Origin: UBA965 sp040396955
GTDB taxonomy: Bacteria > Chloroflexota > Chloroflexia > Chloroflexales > Roseiflexaceae
Direction of reading: 5' to 3'
Assembly (NCBI GenBank): GCA_040396955.1
Contig: JBBAWX010000041.1
Span: forward strand, 1-7,283
DNA length: 7,283 nt
The notes under the pieces: model-generated
The model's database searches: none
The model's input: the letters and a program-made list of their open reading frames with translations, nothing else
What the model was told of the DNA's origin: nothing
Shown: positions 5,321-7,283 of the stretch, piece by piece
Layout of the letters: every line of letters starts with the position of its first letter
Position numbering within the stretch: position 1 is the first letter of the stretch
Position numbers and translations under genes: made by a program

Positions 5321-6202
5321 ATGGATCTGCCCCAACTTCGTATTGACATAAATCATCTGTATGCTCGTGAAACTGCGACGCTGGGATTGGCTGGTGCCCG
5401 GCAGGCCTTGCGTGACGCCCAGGAGTGGGATTTGAGCGGCGTGCTTCGTGGTGGCGGCGCCTTGGTTTTCCCGCATGCCGGAGTGGTGGAATGTGCCAAG
5501 CAAATTGCAGCCGTGGTCAATGCCTGTATCAACAGCGGTGCCGACACGGTGCTGATGCTGAGTGTGCTCCATGCCTTTACCGATGACATGGAGCAGGCAC
5601 GGCGGCGCGTGGCTGCTGGCGGTGACCCATCCACAGACCCGCTGTGGGGCATCCAAGGCCCGGGGTTGACGCGGGGCACACAGTGGGCGTATGACCATGT
5701 GCTGTTTGAGTGGCGCTACTTGTGGGAGGTTGCCACGGTCTATTACGGCAAAAAAATGCCCCGCGTTGTCGAGCGCTATCCGTGGTTGGCCGGTGGTAAC
5801 CCCACCGCGTTGCCCGGGTATGCTGAGGTGGCAGAGATCGCCAACAACGCCGTCGTGGTATCGACCGCCGACATGTTCCATCATGGCATCGGCTATGGCA
5901 CGCCACCCGAGCAGTCGTTTGCGCCGCATCAGGGCGGGCTGGAGCTGGCGCACCGTACCATCATGGCGGGTGCCGACATGTTGGCGCGTGGGGATTACGC
6001 CGGCTACAATCAGCACTGTGTGGATGCCAAAAGTGACCACCGCGACGCGGGTCAGGTGATGCGGGCGGTGCTCGGCCCGATTCGCCCTGAAATGGTCGAC
6101 CTCATCCCCAGCGACGCAGCCGCCCTCTACCACGCCCCTGATCCGACATGGGTGGCAGGGGCACTTGTGGCATGGCACAAAGACACCGAGGCATCACGAT
6201 GA
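5321..6202 (+). CDS. MEMO-like family protein
   Basis: This is a 293-residue protein that I assign to the MEMO1/AmmeMemoRadiSam-B family (fold related to class III extradiol dioxygenases such as LigB). Human MEMO1 has 297 residues. The family landmarks occur in order: FPHAG (50-54, His52, like the PHAGY motif), LSVLHAF (80-86, His84, in place of LGPSH), DHVLFEWRYLW (125-135, in place of EHSLEVHLPF), VVVSTADMFHHG (178-189, in place of VVSSDLSHY), and a late Cys233 in QHCVDAKSDH. The three conserved His and the Cys would line the putative metal or active site. It diverges from typical bacterial members at several motifs, so it is a distant branch; the reaction is unknown. AAAGGAG at 5307-5313 lies seven bases before the ATG. 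The stop overlaps the start of the MOSC gene (ATGA), which indicates coupled translation. Confidence 0.72.
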   Translation: MDLPQLRIDINHLYARETATLGLAGARQALRDAQEWDLSGVLRGGGALVFPHAGVVECAKQIAAVVNACINSGADTVLMLSVLHAFTDDMEQARRRVAAGGDPSTDPLWGIQGPGLTRGTQWAYDHVLFEWRYLWEVATVYYGKKMPRVVERYPWLAGGNPTALPGYAEVAEIANNAVVVSTADMFHHGIGYGTPPEQSFAPHQGGLELAHRTIMAGADMLARGDYAGYNQHCVDAKSDHRDAGQVMRAVLGPIRPEMVDLIPSDAAALYHAPDPTWVAGALVAWHKDTEASR

Positions 6203-6780
6203 GCAAAGTCCCCGCGTTGCACGCAACCGTCACATGGTTGGCCGTAGGCGATCAAACTGAGACGTTCGTTACGCGTCCAGTATCAACGGTTGAGTTGGAT
6301 TGGACCGGGATTGTGGGTGACGGGCATGCCGGATTGACGCGCAAAGCCGATGTGCGCATCCCGCATTACCCGCGTGGCAGTGTGGTGCGCAACGAGCGTC
6401 AGGTGACGGTGGTGGCCGCCGATCAACTCGCCGAAGTGGCAACGACGTTGGCGTTGCCCGAAATCCGCCCAGAATGGCTCGGTGCCAATATGATGCTCCA
6501 CGGTATCGCACATTTGACACTCTTACCCCCAGCGACGCGCTTGATGTTTGCCAGTGGCGCATCCTTGGTGGTCGATTGGGAAAATCAACCGTGTACAGGA
6601 CCTGGCGGCGTGATTGCCACGCACTACGGTGACGCATCGTTGCGCTCTCGCTTTGTGAAAGCGGCCCTCGAAAAACGTGGCTTCACCGCTTGGGTCGAAC
6701 GCACAGGCCCGATTTCGGTGGGTGATGCGGTGACGGTGGTCTTACCACCACAACGGCCCTGGCCCGGTTTGAGCGAATAA
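6199..6780 (+). CDS. MOSC domain-containing protein
   Basis: This 193-residue protein has a MOSC domain, the beta-barrel found at the C-terminus of molybdenum-cofactor sulfurase and in YiiM/mARC-type proteins, where it handles sulfur or molybdenum cofactor on a conserved Cys. Motifs are GIVGDGHAG (37-45), the basic RNERQVTVVAADQL (64-77), LGANMMLHGI (94-103), LTLLPPATRL (106-115), then the loop ENQPCTGPGG with Cys132, the expected cofactor or sulfur ligand. RGFTAWVERTGPISVGDAV closes the domain. The protein is a stand-alone MOSC domain without the aminotransferase-like or ferredoxin partner. The ATG at 6199 overlaps the TGA of the MEMO-like gene, so the two are made together; no separate ribosome site is needed. 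The substrate is unknown. Confidence 0.88.
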   Translation: MSKVPALHATVTWLAVGDQTETFVTRPVSTVELDWTGIVGDGHAGLTRKADVRIPHYPRGSVVRNERQVTVVAADQLAEVATTLALPEIRPEWLGANMMLHGIAHLTLLPPATRLMFASGASLVVDWENQPCTGPGGVIATHYGDASLRSRFVKAALEKRGFTAWVERTGPISVGDAVTVVLPPQRPWPGLSE

Positions 6781-6805
6781 CCGCCGTATTTGTCCATGTG
6801 TGCAC

Positions 6806-6844
6806 ACGCCCGTACAGCCATGCTGTGCGGGCGTATATGTTTTT
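6806..6844 (+). terminator. terminator after the MEMO-MOSC unit
   Basis: A 13-base-pair stem (6806-6818 with 6822-6834, one U-G wobble) with a three-base loop CAT is followed by ATATG and then TTTTT (6840-6844). The T-run begins five bases from the stem, slightly late, but the stem is long and GC-rich. Confidence 0.78.
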
Positions 6845-6896
6845 CTAATACGGCGCATATGTTTCACCAATACAGCGCATATGCGAATCTAACAGA
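6831..6896 (+). repeat. three 22-bp imperfect tandem repeats upstream of hsp20
   Basis: Units begin at 6831, 6853 and 6875, each with GCG(C/T)ATATG followed by a variable TTT/CGA part and AATAC or TAACA. Units 1 and 2 agree at 17 of 22 positions, units 2 and 3 at 14 of 22. The period is close to two helical turns, and the third unit holds a perfect palindrome CGCATATGCG (6876-6885). A likely -10 (TATAGT, 6905-6910) follows. The location suggests binding sites of the regulator that controls hsp20. The first unit overlaps the end of the preceding terminator stem. Confidence 0.6.
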
Positions 6897-6923
6897 CCGC
6901 ACCGTATAGTAGAAACAACACAA

Positions 6924-6965
6924 ATGCACTCCACAGGGAGTGGAGTGGCACACCAAAAGGAGTAA
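6924..6965 (+). other. hsp20 leader: alternative hairpins and a 13-codon mini-ORF
   Basis: Two mutually exclusive six-base-pair hairpins can form: CACTCC/GGAGTG (6927-6932 with 6937-6942) and CTCCAC/GTGGAG (6929-6934 with 6940-6945). An ATG at 6924 opens a 13-codon frame whose TAA (6963-6965) sits just after the Shine-Dalgarno site of hsp20. No good ribosome site precedes this mini-ORF, so whether it is translated is doubtful. Confidence 0.3.
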
Positions 6966-6969
6966 GAAG

Positions 6970-7283
6970 ATGTCGACGTACACACTTGCCGATATGATGA
7001 TGCAGAGCATCAACCGTACCCATGTGCATATGGGCGCACTCGAAGTAAACGAAGATGCCCAGGGGTACACCGTCCACATGGTGGTGCCCGGGATTGCCCC
7101 CGAACAGATCGACATCACGGTCACGGGGCGCACGCTGACCATCAAGGCTGAGGCGCCGGAGCAGGGCGATTACAGTGCCGCCCGCCCGCATGTGCGCGCG
7201 CTGGTGGCCGGGCGTGTGGCCCGCCGTATTGAGTTTCCCTTGCCCGTTGATGGCGATGCGATTCATGCACACAGTGAGCACGG
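6970..7283 (+). CDS. Hsp20/alpha-crystallin small heat-shock protein (C-terminus cut by window edge)
   Basis: This is a small heat-shock protein, an ATP-independent holdase chaperone that binds unfolding proteins in the cytoplasm. 104 codons are visible and the frame runs off the window. The alpha-crystallin domain begins near residue 22: ALEVNEDAQGYTVHMVVPGI (strands 2-3, with the usual Y..V.M.VPG), EQIDITVTGRTLTIKAE (44-61, the family's I.I.V....LTI.AE block), then GRVARRIEFPLPVDGDAIHAH (81-101, matching the GxFxRxFxLPxxVD motif; the usual Phe residues are Val and Ile). The missing end should hold the ENGVL.L..PK block and the I-x-I tail. The N-terminal arm is short. AAAAGGAG at 6956-6963 is seven bases before the ATG. 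It has its own regulatory region after the MOSC terminator. Confidence 0.9.
   Translation, partial: MSTYTLADMMMQSINRTHVHMGALEVNEDAQGYTVHMVVPGIAPEQIDITVTGRTLTIKAEAPEQGDYSAARPHVRALVAGRVARRIEFPLPVDGDAIHAHSEH

Noticed and set aside
5093..6178. A 361-codon minus-strand open frame opposite the MEMO-like gene
   Set aside because: It is antisense to a gene with recognisable motifs and a strong ribosome site. Its product is rich in His, Arg and Cys with no domain, typical of a shadow frame in GC-rich coding DNA.
1..7283. CRISPR arrays, tRNA or rRNA genes, insertion sequences and integrase genes
   Set aside because: I looked for regular repeats with spacers, cloverleaf signals and transposase motifs and saw none.

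Overview
The window is bacterial. Short tightly packed genes are led by strong Shine-Dalgarno sites (AAGGAG type, about 7 bases from the start), with factor-independent terminators and sigma70-like -10 boxes. Base composition is moderately GC-rich, by eye near 55-60%. The gene families (MEMO-like, MOSC, PaiB, GlcG/HbpS, DUF5684, MarR-associated GNAT, Hsp20) would fit a free-living bacterium such as a member of Chloroflexota. That placement is a low-confidence impression, because no marker gene is present.

Layout from left to right. (1) 1-770, minus: a GNAT acetyltransferase cut by the window edge. (2) 912-1514, plus: a LysE/RhtB-type amino-acid exporter, divergent from the first gene. (3) 1531-3497, minus: a same-strand series of glcG-like, paiB-like, a broken MarR-associated GNAT gene, and a small gene encoding a clear ubiquitin-like protein. 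(4) 3669-4313, plus: a DUF5684 membrane protein ending in a strong terminator. (5) 4380-5240, minus: a short-chain dehydrogenase. (6) 5321-6780, plus: a MEMO-like protein and a MOSC-domain protein with overlapping stop and start codons. (7) 6970-7283, plus: the start of an Hsp20 small heat-shock protein, preceded by a three-unit 22-bp tandem repeat.

The most unusual item is the ubiquitin-like protein at 1531-1803. By hand it aligns without gaps along essentially all of eukaryotic ubiquitin, with about 31 of 74 positions identical, including FVK, TG, FAGK and DGR. It has no C-terminal Gly-Gly, and the residue matching Ile44 is Arg. No E1, E2, E3 or deubiquitinase gene lies in the window. It sits directly behind a GNAT gene that carries an internal deletion plus frameshift.

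Regulation visible in the sequence: face-to-face overlapping promoters with nested palindromes between the dehydrogenase and MEMO genes; a perfect TATAAT for the glcG series and an extended -10 for the DUF5684 gene; and the 22-bp repeats followed by a leader with alternative hairpins ahead of hsp20. The genes form several small independent units. Apart from the MEMO-MOSC pair, no single shared pathway is evident.
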